Part shown: in pieces, positions 1 to 7,649 of the stretch
How the letters are laid out: each line of letters begins with the position of its first letter
How positions within the stretch are numbered: position 1 is the first letter of the stretch
Assembly (NCBI GenBank): GCA_035448545.1
Contig: DAOTJE010000001.1
Coordinates: 124,001-188,000, forward strand
From: Anaerobaca sp035448545
Lineage (GTDB): Bacteria > Planctomycetota > Phycisphaerae > Sedimentisphaerales > Anaerobacaceae
Length of the DNA stretch: 64,000 nucleotides
Direction of reading: 5' to 3'
The notes under the pieces: model-generated
What the model was told of the DNA's origin: nothing
Databases searched by the model: none
The model's input: only the letters and a program-made list of their open reading frames with translations
Made by a program: the position numbers and the translations under genes

Positions 1-1448
1 TCGGTGTCGAGCCGCGCCAAGGTGGTCCGGGCGGCTCGACCCCAGAATGGAACCTTTGCCAGAGCATGCAGGAAGACACGGGCCGTGCTGAGGTTGCCCT
101 TGATCATGTTAACTCGGGCCAAACGCTGGAGCAACAGGGGTCTCTCGCCATAGGTCTCAATACAGACCATCAGTGCGTCTTGCGCCTGATTGGTCAGTCC
201 CATGTCCACGCACGTGTCGAACTTCTGCCAATAGGCCTCGGCTCGCGTCAGGAGAAGGGCCTCGGGTCGCTGCGGAAAGGCGAACATCTCGTCCCCGAGT
301 CTGCCCAGGTGGAACAGTGCCCGGTTGACTGCATGGCAGACAAGGTAGTGATAGGGGGTCTGGCGGCCGATTTCGATGATCTTCGACCACTGCTGCTGAT
401 GTGAGAGGTAATCGACCTCGAAGAGAGTCTTGACCTTGGGGTCACGGTACAGCAGCAGCGTCGCAGCGGTCGCAAGAGCCAACACTGCTGTGCGGAGGTT
501 CAGTCCGAAGGTGCTCCGCAACGGATCGCCGAACAGCTTCTCGACCGCTCCTCGGACTGCTTCCAGTCCTGGAGAAGGTCTTGCCTTCCTGCTCGATCGC
601 TGCGACCCCACCGCTCCAAAGAGCACCCGAGCAGTCCCCAGTACGAGCAAGGTGAAGGGAAGGAAGAGAATTACGGCCCAGACGGCTTCTCGCATCAGCT
701 CCGAGGACGTAAGAGTCCTGATCTTCCAGGACAGCGGAAGCAACTGAAGATAGGCATCGTGCGGACGCTGCCCAAAGAAACCGACCCCCAGGACCAAAGG
801 TATGGCAGCACCTATGGCGAACTGCGCTGTGCCGAGCCGGAACCGGCCTCGGAAGAGGATCTCGGCCAGTCCGCACAGCAGGGCCAACAGCAGATACGGG
901 CCTCCTGCGGGTACGTAGAAGGCGACCGAAAAGGCCACGAACCACAGGCCGGCGCGGACCTCCTGTTTGGGTGCCAGCCCCAGGTAGAGGCAGAAGGCCG
1001 CGATCGCCGCCAGAGGCCCCATCGTCTCGGGCAGATGGAATGTGTACTGCGAGTAGATGGCCAGCAGAACCAGCGGAGCGAGGAACCGCACTCCCCGCCA
1101 TCGCGCCAGGCCCAGCGTGCGAATCGCAATGTCGGTGGACAGGCACAGCAGCCATGCTTGGGCTGTGACGACCGCCGCCCCGGCCCAGGAGTAGTAGAAC
1201 AACTGCGACAAGAAGGCACACAGGTATTCGAGAATGCCCCCTGGGTAGGTGGTGAATCCCGCAAAGAAGTCCCATCCCCAGTAGAAAACCGGGAAGTTGT
1301 CTATCAGGCCGGCGCCGTGGTAGATCAGATGCGGCTCGATTTCCAGGGCAAAGTACAGGTAGTACGCGACGAAGAAGACCACTGACAGGGGCAACCCGAA
1401 CGCGTGTCGAGCCTTGGTCTTCCCTGCCGTACCTTCTTTCTTGGTCAT
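1..1448 (-). CDS. Polytopic membrane protein, DUF6057-like (C-terminus cut by window edge)
   Basis: An uninterrupted minus-strand frame runs from an ATG at 1448 off the left edge, giving at least 482 codons. The ATG follows AGAGAAGG by four bases. The protein opens with a basic stretch and a first membrane segment (LSVVFFVAYYLYFALEI), then aromatic-rich text including FPVFYWGWDFF, YPGGILEYLCAFLSQLFYYSW and several further hydrophobic segments. The last third is soluble and helical, with TPR-like spacing. The Y-P-G-G-x-x-E-Y pattern and the membrane-then-helical layout match my memory of DUF6057 proteins from Bacteroidetes and Planctomycetes. The function of that family is unknown. I am confident of the gene and moderately confident of the family. 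Confidence 0.72.
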   Translation of the reverse strand, partial: MTKKEGTAGKTKARHAFGLPLSVVFFVAYYLYFALEIEPHLIYHGAGLIDNFPVFYWGWDFFAGFTTYPGGILEYLCAFLSQLFYYSWAGAAVVTAQAWLLCLSTDIAIRTLGLARWRGVRFLAPLVLLAIYSQYTFHLPETMGPLAAIAAFCLYLGLAPKQEVRAGLWFVAFSVAFYVPAGGPYLLLALLCGLAEILFRGRFRLGTAQFAIGAAIPLVLGVGFFGQRPHDAYLQLLPLSWKIRTLTSSELMREAVWAVILFLPFTLLVLGTARVLFGAVGSQRSSRKARPSPGLEAVRGAVEKLFGDPLRSTFGLNLRTAVLALATAATLLLYRDPKVKTLFEVDYLSHQQQWSKIIEIGRQTPYHYLVCHAVNRALFHLGRLGDEMFAFPQRPEALLLTRAEAYWQKFDTCVDMGLTNQAQDALMVCIETYGERPLLLQRLARVNMIKGNLSTARVFLHALAKVPFWGRAARTTLARLDT

Positions 1449-1535
1449 TGGCCTTCTCTCTTGCGGGGTGCAGTGTTTTGTCGTTTCGGCCGACCCGGCA
1501 ATGCTATCGGCCGCTAAGTCTGCTGGTCTGAATGG

Positions 1536-1565
1536 ATTATAGCAGGATTGTCATGAGATCGTCCA
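1536..1565 (-). promoter_or_regulatory. Sigma-70-like promoter for the DUF6057-like gene
   Basis: Read on the minus strand, TGGACG (1565-1560), an 18-base spacer and a perfect TATAAT (1541-1536) lie about 88 bases before the ATG at 1448. The -35 matches four of six consensus positions. Confidence 0.5.
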
Positions 1566-1595
1566 GCGGGTCTGCCGCTCTGGCCGGGACGGCGC

Positions 1596-3350
1596 CTATC
1601 GGGGGCGTTTGGTGCGCAGCCAACTCTTGAGCTTGGCGGGTGTGAGGCTGTTGAGAATGTCGTTTTTGGTGGCCCAGCCGCGGCCGGCGGTCGCGACCCC
1701 GAACGGCATCAAGCCCAGGCCCTCGGTGCTGTGGGCATCGGTCCCGATGGCGAGCTTGACGCCCGCCTCGATCGCCATCTTGCAGTGCAGGTCTTTGAGG
1801 TCGAGGCGGTACGGATTGGCGTTGATCTCCAGAGCGGTGTGGGTCCGAGCGGCCTGCTCGATCACCGCCGCGATGTCCAGGTCCATCGCTTCCCGCTGGC
1901 CGAGCAGCCGGCCCGTCGGATGACCGATGCAACTGACATAAGGGTTCTCCATCGCCCTGAGCGTTCGCATGGTGACCTTCTCGCGGGGGCTGTTCATGCC
2001 CGAATGGATCGAGGCGACCACGTAGTCCAGATCGGCCAGCAGGTTGTCGTCGAAGTCGAGCGAACCGTCCGCGAGGATATCCACCTCGGCGCCGGCCAGC
2101 AGCGTGATCCCTTTGAGCTTGGCGCCGATCCTGTGAATCTGCTCGATCTGCTTGGCCAGGCGGTCGGGGCTTTGGCCGTTGGCGATGGCGGAGGACTCGG
2201 AGTGGTCGGTGATGCAGAGAAACTGGTAGCCCAACTTGCGGGCGGCCTCGACCATCTGCTCAATGTCGTTCCGACCGTCCGAGGCCACCGTGTGCATGTG
2301 AAAGTCGCCCCGGATGTCCTCGATCTGGACGAGTTGGGGCAGGGTGTGCGAACGGGCGGCCTCGACTTCGCCGCGGTCCTCGCGCAGCAGGGGGACGACC
2401 GGGTCCAGCCCCAGTCTCTTGTAGATTTCCTCTTCTGTGGCTCCGGCGACCTGTTTGTCCCCGTCGAACAAGCCGTACTCATTGAGCTTGAGCTTGCCCT
2501 TGATGGCGATCTCGCGAAGACGCACGTTGTGTTGTTTGGAGCCAGTAAAGTACTGAAGGGCGGCGCCGAAACTCTCGGTCGGTACGACACGCACGTCCAC
2601 CTGCACCGGTGTCGTCTCGGTCTGGATGATGGCCGAGCCTTTCGTGTCGCCCGAGGCGAGGACGCGTTCGACGAAGGGTGCCTGCGTGAATGACTGGATG
2701 ATCTGCTGAGGATTCGCCTTGGATGTCGTCTTGCCGGTGCCCATGGCCACCAGGATGTCCACGTCGCCGATGGTCTCGGCCCGCCGGCGCAGTGACCCGG
2801 CTGCCTCGACTCGTTTCACCCCAGGCAGGTCCCGCAGGCAGGCACAGACCATCTCGGCGGCCTCCATGGCCTGGTCCAGCCGGATGCGGCCCGTCGACTT
2901 CTCCAGAAACTCGATCCCTCGCTGGATGGCTGCCGCCTTCTTCTGGCCGAAGCCGGGCAGCGTTGCCAGCGACCCATCCGCGACGACCCTCTTGAGATCG
3001 TCCATGCCTCTGACACCCAGGCCTTCATACACGGCCTTGACGCCCTTGGGGCCCATGCCCGGGATGTGGAGCAACTCCAGCAGCGAGGGCGGGATGCGCT
3101 CCAGAAGTTCCTCGTGTGCCGCGACTCGATTGCCGGCGACAAATTCCTGAATCTTGGCCAGACTTGACTTGCCGATCCCCGGTATCTGAGCCAGCCGGCC
3201 GTCGTTCAGCAGCACGCCCACATCCACGGGCAGTTCGGCAATGGCACGCGAGACCTTGCGGTAGCTGTTGATCCGGAAGGGGTCCTCCCCCAGAATCTCC
3301 ATGATGTCGGCCATCTGGTCGAAGATCGCGCTGAGTATCGCGTTTCTCAT
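1596..3350 (-). CDS. polX: DNA polymerase X family protein with PHP domain (PolX)
   Basis: The product is 584 residues, normal for bacterial PolX. It has an N-terminal helix-hairpin-helix region (IPGIGKSSLAKIQEFVAG; IPGMGPKGVKAVYEGLGV), the nucleotidyltransferase core with the metal-binding GDVDILVAM, a GSKQHNVRLR stretch, and a C-terminal PHP phosphoesterase starting near residue 335 with FHMHTVASDGRND, ITDHSES and IGTDAHS. Such enzymes fill short gaps in base-excision repair, and the PHP domain supplies 3'-5' exonuclease and AP-site activity. I chose the ATG at 3350, where homologous text (MRNAILSAIFDQMADIMEIL) begins. An upstream in-frame ATG at 3392 would add 14 unconvincing residues. There is no Shine-Dalgarno, but a TATAAT box sits 7 bases before the ATG. 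Confidence 0.95.
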   Translation of the reverse strand: MRNAILSAIFDQMADIMEILGEDPFRINSYRKVSRAIAELPVDVGVLLNDGRLAQIPGIGKSSLAKIQEFVAGNRVAAHEELLERIPPSLLELLHIPGMGPKGVKAVYEGLGVRGMDDLKRVVADGSLATLPGFGQKKAAAIQRGIEFLEKSTGRIRLDQAMEAAEMVCACLRDLPGVKRVEAAGSLRRRAETIGDVDILVAMGTGKTTSKANPQQIIQSFTQAPFVERVLASGDTKGSAIIQTETTPVQVDVRVVPTESFGAALQYFTGSKQHNVRLREIAIKGKLKLNEYGLFDGDKQVAGATEEEIYKRLGLDPVVPLLREDRGEVEAARSHTLPQLVQIEDIRGDFHMHTVASDGRNDIEQMVEAARKLGYQFLCITDHSESSAIANGQSPDRLAKQIEQIHRIGAKLKGITLLAGAEVDILADGSLDFDDNLLADLDYVVASIHSGMNSPREKVTMRTLRAMENPYVSCIGHPTGRLLGQREAMDLDIAAVIEQAARTHTALEINANPYRLDLKDLHCKMAIEAGVKLAIGTDAHSTEGLGLMPFGVATAGRGWATKNDILNSLTPAKLKSWLRTKRPR

Positions 3351-3357
3351 GGGCTCG

Positions 3358-3363
3358 ATTATA
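3358..3363 (-). promoter_or_regulatory. -10 box implying a leaderless polX mRNA
   Basis: A perfect TATAAT on the minus strand ends 7 bases before the polX ATG, so transcription would start at or within a base or two of the start codon. No good -35 is visible. Confidence 0.45.
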
Positions 3364-3404
3364 CGCGGAAGGCCGCCAAAGCGAAGCGGCAATCCCTGCG
3401 ATTC

Positions 3405-3635
3405 TCAGCGGCGCAGGTAGCGGATCAGCCAGAGCACCAGCGTCAGGATCAGCGACAGCAGGATGCACGTGCCCAGCGGGAAATAGACCCGCCAGTTTCT
3501 GCCCCCGAATTCGAGATCGCCCGGCAGGCGGGACAGGCCGCTGCGTCCGAGGAGCATCCACAACAGGCCGACCGCGACGATCCCGACGCCGACGGCCACC
3601 AGCCACCTGCCAAATTGCTGAGGTCCCCAATCCAT
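3405..3635 (-). CDS. DUF2905 family small membrane protein
   Basis: This 76-residue protein has two membrane segments (LVAVGVGIVAVGLLWMLLG and YFPLGTCILLSLILTLVLW) joined by the diagnostic RLPGDLEF loop, the DUF2905 layout. The family has no known function and is normally about 70 residues. The ATG at 3635 (MDWGPQQFGRWL) gives that length. An upstream ATG at 3713 would add 26 polar residues and overlap the divergent promoter, so I rejected it. It lies just upstream of polX on the same strand with a 54-base gap and may share transcription with it. Confidence 0.85.
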   Translation of the reverse strand: MDWGPQQFGRWLVAVGVGIVAVGLLWMLLGRSGLSRLPGDLEFGGRNWRVYFPLGTCILLSLILTLVLWLIRYLRR

Positions 3636-3685
3636 GTTCTGCACGATCCATCCTGTGCCCAACTGGTGTGCGCTGACCGAAAGAT

Positions 3686-3717
3686 TATAATGGTCCTGTT
3701 GCGGTCCGTTCAAGGAG
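3686..3717 (+). promoter_or_regulatory. -10 box and Shine-Dalgarno of the DUF72 gene
   Basis: TATAAT at 3686-3691 is followed by AAGGAG at 3712-3717, seven bases before the GTG start at 3725. The Shine-Dalgarno decides this GTG start. A -35 is not clear. Confidence 0.5.
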
Positions 3718-3724
3718 CCTGCAG

Positions 3725-4462
3725 GTGTATACGCCCGACGGTGACATCTGGATCGGCACCTCCGGCTGGCAATACGACCACTGGCGGGGACGGTTCTATC
3801 CCGACAAGCTCCCCAAGAGCCGATGGTTCGAACACTACGCCCGACATTTCGACACCGTGGAGGTCAACAGCACTTTCTACCATCTGCCCAGGGCCGGCAC
3901 CGTGGAAAAGTGGCGCCGGCAGGCCCCCGAAGGGTTCACGTACGTTGTCAAGGCCAATCGGTACATCACGCACATCAAGAAGCTCGCCGAGGTCGCCGAG
4001 GAGGTCGGGCGGTTCTTCGAGGTGATCGATCGGTTCGAGGACAGGCTGGGCGCGGTGCTGTACCAGGTGCCGCCCAGCCTGCACAGAGACCTCGAAAGGC
4101 TGGATGCGTTCATCCATTATCTTCCCGAGCGAAGGCGCGCGGTCTTCGAGTTTCGCCATTCCAGTTGGTACGATGACGCGACGTTCGATCTGCTGAATCG
4201 GCGTCGCGTCGCCTTTTGCGTACACGACATGGCGGGCAATCCATCGCCTCGCGTCGTGACGGGCGAAATGGTCTATGTTCGCTTTCACGGCACGACCGGC
4301 CGCTATGCCGGCAACTACCCCGATGCCCTGCTCGCAGAATGGGCCGGCTGGCTCAAGGACCAGCAGAAGAACGTTTGCGCTGTTTATGCCTACTTCAATA
4401 ACGACGTTGAGGGCCACGCCGTCCACAACGCGCGGACCTTGCGGAGTCTCCTGACAGGCTGA
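3725..4462 (+). CDS. DUF72 family TIM-barrel protein (YecE-like)
   Basis: This 245-residue protein starts at GTG with a strong AAGGAG. It carries the DUF72 hallmarks: IGTSGWQYDHWRGRFYP near the start, WFEHYARHFDTVEVNSTFY, FTYVVKANRYITHIKKL, then FRHSSWYDDATFDLL and the C-terminal VYVRFHGTTGRYAGNY and VYAYFNNDVEGHAVHNA. Length and motifs are complete for the family. The fold is a TIM barrel related to AP endonucleases, and no biochemical role is firmly established. It is divergent from the DUF2905 gene and convergent with the radical SAM gene, 7 bases from its stop. Confidence 0.93.
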   Translation: MYTPDGDIWIGTSGWQYDHWRGRFYPDKLPKSRWFEHYARHFDTVEVNSTFYHLPRAGTVEKWRRQAPEGFTYVVKANRYITHIKKLAEVAEEVGRFFEVIDRFEDRLGAVLYQVPPSLHRDLERLDAFIHYLPERRRAVFEFRHSSWYDDATFDLLNRRRVAFCVHDMAGNPSPRVVTGEMVYVRFHGTTGRYAGNYPDALLAEWAGWLKDQQKNVCAVYAYFNNDVEGHAVHNARTLRSLLTG

Positions 4463-4469
4463 GGCTGTG

Positions 4470-5342
4470 TCAGTCCAGGACGGTCAGGCCTCTCGCCCGC
4501 GCGTACCCACGTGCGGCGGCGATCTCGTCGGGAGTGGGCCGGCGGGCGATCTTCGGGTGGGCAGGCGCCTGGTAGCACGGTCGGTACTGGCCCATCACGT
4601 TGATCGTCGTATGCGGACTGATTCGGTCTGCGAGGAAATCGATGACTTCGACGCTGCCGGCCAGATTCTCCGGAAGAACAAGGTGGCGGACGAGCAAACC
4701 CCGGGTGGCGATGCCTCGTTCGATTTGCAGATCGCCGACCTGGCGGTGCATCTCCTGGACGGCCGCAAAGCAGACCTGCGGATAGTCGGCGGCAGCAGAA
4801 AGCTCCGCGGCGACGGAGGCATCCGCATACTTCACGTCGGGCATGTAGATATCAATCAGTCCTTCGAGCAGATGGAGTGTTTCGACGGCGTCGTAGCCGC
4901 CGGTATTGTAGACCGTCGGGATCCGCAAGCCTTTGTTCCGCGCTGTCTCGATGGCTGCGGCGACAGGCGCCGCGATGTGCGTAGGTGTGACGAGGTTGAC
5001 ATTCACGCAGCCGATCTGCTGAAGGCCGAGCATGGCATCGGCCAGCTGCTCGACGTCGATCCGCCGGCCCTGACGGAGGTGACTGATATCGTAATTCTGG
5101 CAGAAGATGCAGCCCAGATTGCAGCCGGCGAAGAAGATCGTCCCCGATCCACCCGCGCCAACAAGGACGCTCTCTTCGCCGAAGTGAGGGCCCATCGAAC
5201 TGACGACGGCGTCAGAGCCGATTCCGCAGAACCCGACCTGTCCGGCGTTGCGGCGGGCGCCGCACCGGCGCGGACACAGGGTGCAGGGGTCGGTCTTCTC
5301 CCCGAGCCGCCTGACGTTGCTGCTGAACCGGGCGAGATCCAT
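4470..5342 (-). CDS. Radical SAM protein, PflX-type (COG1313)
   Basis: The product is 290 residues. An N-terminal cysteine cluster (CTLCPRRCGARRNAGQVGFC) precedes the radical SAM iron-sulfur motif CNLGCIFC at about residues 73-80, which follows GTIFFAGC. Further on are VNLVTPTHIAAPV, YNTGGYDAVETL and YMPDVKYAD, all typical of the PflX or 'putative pyruvate-formate-lyase-activating enzyme' family. The motif binds a 4Fe-4S cluster that cleaves S-adenosylmethionine. The physiological substrate of PflX proteins is not established, and no glycyl-radical enzyme is nearby, so a true PFL-activase role is unproven. Start is ATG 5342, just before the first conserved residues. Confidence 0.9.
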   Translation of the reverse strand: MDLARFSSNVRRLGEKTDPCTLCPRRCGARRNAGQVGFCGIGSDAVVSSMGPHFGEESVLVGAGGSGTIFFAGCNLGCIFCQNYDISHLRQGRRIDVEQLADAMLGLQQIGCVNVNLVTPTHIAAPVAAAIETARNKGLRIPTVYNTGGYDAVETLHLLEGLIDIYMPDVKYADASVAAELSAAADYPQVCFAAVQEMHRQVGDLQIERGIATRGLLVRHLVLPENLAGSVEVIDFLADRISPHTTINVMGQYRPCYQAPAHPKIARRPTPDEIAAARGYARARGLTVLD

Positions 5343-5442
5343 TGCCGCAAGTCCTGCTACGCGTTGTCCGAGATTCCATGGCGTGAACAGACGTCTGTTG
5401 TCCGTTTACTATAGCACGAGACCCGCGGCGACAAGAGCCGTT

Positions 5443-5471
5443 TTGACGGAAAGGCCGGATCGCTCCATATT
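5443..5471 (+). promoter_or_regulatory. Promoter of the ECF sigma gene
   Basis: TTGACG (5443-5448), a 17-base spacer and CATATT (5466-5471) make a sigma-70-like promoter about 50 bases before the sigma factor start. Confidence 0.55.
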
Positions 5472-5525
5472 GTAGGGCGGACCCCGAAGCGGTATATTGC
5501 AGGCGGGTCTTGCGACGTGGAAATC

Positions 5526-6152
5526 ATGCAGAAAAACACACAGGCCATAGAACAGCAGGACAGCTCGGCGCATCTGGCTTGCCAGAAGGTGGTTGCTCTG
5601 CATGGTGAGCGGACCGGCGATCAGGACGAGTCCTTGCTTGCGCAGCGTCTTCGGCATGGAGACCGGGCGGCGGCCGAGGCCCTGGTCGAGCGGTACCATG
5701 AGCGGATTTATGTGTTTATGCGGTCCATGGGCCATGATCGCCAGACCAGCGAGGACCTGACCCAGGAGACGTTCATGCGGGCCTGGTATCACATCGGCCA
5801 GTTGCGGGAGGGCAAGGCCCTCAGCGCCTGGCTGTTCCGGATTGCCGGCAACGTCTCGCGTCTGCACCGGCGAAAGCACCGGCATCCTGATCCGGTCGAG
5901 TTGAGCGAGGCGGAGCCGGCGCCTGATGAGGTCGACTCGGCCCGGCGGGCCGCAGACCGGGAGCTGTTCGCCGGGCTGCACCAGGCCGTCGGGCGGCTGC
6001 CGTGGAAGCTCCGTCAGGCCGTCGTGCTGCACTACATGGATCAGTTGAGCATCGCCGAGGCGGCCCAGGCGGCCCAGGTACGCGAAGGAACGCTGAAGAG
6101 CCGTCTGAACAGGGCGCTGGAGGCCTTGCGGAAGGAAGTCGTCAAAGAGTAG
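5526..6152 (+). CDS. ECF-type RNA polymerase sigma factor
   Basis: The product is 208 residues. Region 2 (about residues 40-105) is clear: ALVERYHERIYVFMRSMG, DLTQETFMRAWYHI, then AWLFRIAGNVSRLHRRK. Region 4 (about residues 150-200) has LPWKLRQAVVLHYMDQLS followed by the helix-turn-helix IAEAAQAAQVREGTLKSRL. An acidic linker lies between them. It should direct RNA polymerase to a specific promoter set, as in the SigW/RpoE group. A GTG at 5517 is an alternative start adding three residues; neither start has a strong Shine-Dalgarno. The next gene encodes a one-TM protein, the usual place for an anti-sigma partner. Target genes cannot be read from the sequence. Confidence 0.92.
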   Translation: MQKNTQAIEQQDSSAHLACQKVVALHGERTGDQDESLLAQRLRHGDRAAAEALVERYHERIYVFMRSMGHDRQTSEDLTQETFMRAWYHIGQLREGKALSAWLFRIAGNVSRLHRRKHRHPDPVELSEAEPAPDEVDSARRAADRELFAGLHQAVGRLPWKLRQAVVLHYMDQLSIAEAAQAAQVREGTLKSRLNRALEALRKEVVKE

Positions 6153-6196
6153 TCCCGGGCACACGCATCGACGCGAGGACGATGGCGGGGTAGCAC

Positions 6197-6742
6197 ATGA
6201 TGGTGGACAAAGAGAGAATCGAGGAGTTGCTCAGGGCGTTTCCCAAGCGGGGGCTGGAGCCGGTCCGTCCCGGCCTGCTCCAGGAGCTCAAGAACCGCAT
6301 CCCTGCCCGACTGATCGTCCATCGGATGGACACGATCAACATCATCGTGGACCTGCGCATCAGCCGGATCGCCGCCGCTGCGGCTATTCTGGTGGCCTTG
6401 GTCATCGCCGGAGCGATTTTCGGTGGGCGCGAGGCACTCAGCAGGCGGACGTACCAGGATGGCAAGACCTTCCTCAAGTACACCTTCGCTGGAGAAGACG
6501 CCTACCGAGGACAGGTTCTCGAAGGGCTCCTCAACCTGCGCGACAGCCTTCTGGCTCAGGGGCGGGAGGTGGTCTTCTATGGCGACCGGGCGCACCTCAG
6601 AGATCCCCACGTGGTTCTGATGCACTGGAAGCTCGACGAAGACCGATACGGAGTGATCCTGGGCGATCTGTCGGCCCGGACAGTCAGCGCCAAGACGCTG
6701 ATCCGCCTCCAGGCCTACATGCTCAAAGAACAGCGCAAGTAA
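6197..6742 (+). CDS. Single-pass membrane protein after the ECF sigma gene (possible anti-sigma partner)
   Basis: This 181-residue protein has a polar N-terminal region of about 55 residues, one membrane segment (IAAAAAILVALVIAGAIFGG) and a C-terminal domain of about 110 residues (YQDGKTFLKYTFAGEDAY, LLNLRDSLLAQGREVVFYG). The layout of cytoplasmic N-terminus, single TM and outer domain, plus the position 44 bases after a sigma gene, fits an anti-sigma or sensor protein. I see no zinc-finger HxxxCxxC motif, so it is not a classic ZAS anti-sigma factor. Two adjacent ATGs at 6197 and 6200 are possible starts. I do not recognise the family, and the functional idea comes from context only. Confidence 0.75.
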   Translation: MMVDKERIEELLRAFPKRGLEPVRPGLLQELKNRIPARLIVHRMDTINIIVDLRISRIAAAAAILVALVIAGAIFGGREALSRRTYQDGKTFLKYTFAGEDAYRGQVLEGLLNLRDSLLAQGREVVFYGDRAHLRDPHVVLMHWKLDEDRYGVILGDLSARTVSAKTLIRLQAYMLKEQRK

Positions 6743-6766
6743 GTCCGGCGGGGGGGCCGTTGGGTG

Positions 6767-6795
6767 TTGCTTTCTGACGCCGGGGTTGGTAGAAT
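6767..6795 (+). promoter_or_regulatory. Extended -10 promoter for the prepilin-like gene
   Basis: TTGCTT (6767-6772), a 17-base spacer ending in TGG, then TAGAAT (6790-6795), about 50 bases before the ATG at 6846. Confidence 0.5.
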
Positions 6796-6845
6796 CAAGT
6801 CCACGTTGCAGGGGGATTAGGCTCGCTTTTGGGAAGGGGCAGGTC

Positions 6846-7640
6846 ATGCACAGACGCCGGGGATTCACGCTGATCGAGCTGCTGGTGGTCATCGCGATTC
6901 TGGCCCTGCTGATGGCGATTCTCATGCCGGCGTTGTCGCGGGTCAAGAAGCAGGCCCAATCGGTCGCCTGCATGGCCCGGCTCAAGAGCTGGGGCCTGAT
7001 GTTCAAGTTCTACACCGACGAGTACGACGGGAAATTCAATCCCGGATGGGGTGTCGGTGAGACGACGCTGTGGCCGAATGCCCTGCGTCCCTACTATCGG
7101 GACGATTGGGAGATGCTGCTGTGCCCGACGGCCACGCGGATCGATGAATCCGGCCGGGAGGGCACCTTCATGGCCATGACGCGAACCTTGGCGACGCCGG
7201 GGGGAGGATCGCACACGTTCGCTTTCAGCTATGGGATCAACAGTTGGACCAACCACATGACGGCAGACCGCGGCGAACGAAAGCTGGAGTGGTTCTGGAA
7301 GACCACAGCGCACAGCGGCCAGTACAACATTCCCGTGTTTGCCGATTCGACCTGGCATGATGCCTGGCCGCGACATACCGATGCCCCCATCCAACTGCCG
7401 TGGGATTTCGGAGGTGGTGACACCGGCACGACCGGAGAGATTAACCATTTCTGCATCGACCGGCATAACGGCTGGACGAACTTCCTGTTCATGGACTGGT
7501 CGGTCCGCCACGTGGGGCTCAAGGAGCTCTGGATTCTGAAATGGCACAAGGCGTTCGACGTGAATGGGCCCTACACACGGGCCGGCGGGATGCAGCCGTC
7601 GGACTGGCCTGCCTGGCTGAGCAAGTACAAGGAATACTGA
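6846..7640 (+). CDS. Prepilin-like protein with N-terminal methylation motif
   Basis: This 264-residue protein begins MHRRRGFTLIELLVVIAILA, a textbook type IV prepilin cleavage/methylation site (cut after G6, E at +5) leading into the hydrophobic helix. After a KKQAQSVACMARLKSWGL spacer comes a large C-terminal domain with YTDEYDGKFNPGWG and a late HNGWTNFLFMDWSVRHVG stretch. The latter resembles the H-x9-DG motif region of planctomycete pseudopilin-like proteins, followed by LWILKWHKAFD. These proteins are very numerous in Planctomycetota and mostly of unknown role. The ATG at 6846, preceded by a purine-rich GGAAGGGGCAGG, is preferred because it puts the cleavage site at residue 6. An ATG at 6786 would add 20 residues. 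Confidence 0.9.
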   Translation: MHRRRGFTLIELLVVIAILALLMAILMPALSRVKKQAQSVACMARLKSWGLMFKFYTDEYDGKFNPGWGVGETTLWPNALRPYYRDDWEMLLCPTATRIDESGREGTFMAMTRTLATPGGGSHTFAFSYGINSWTNHMTADRGERKLEWFWKTTAHSGQYNIPVFADSTWHDAWPRHTDAPIQLPWDFGGGDTGTTGEINHFCIDRHNGWTNFLFMDWSVRHVGLKELWILKWHKAFDVNGPYTRAGGMQPSDWPAWLSKYKEY

Positions 7641-7649
7641 CCGTCGGAG

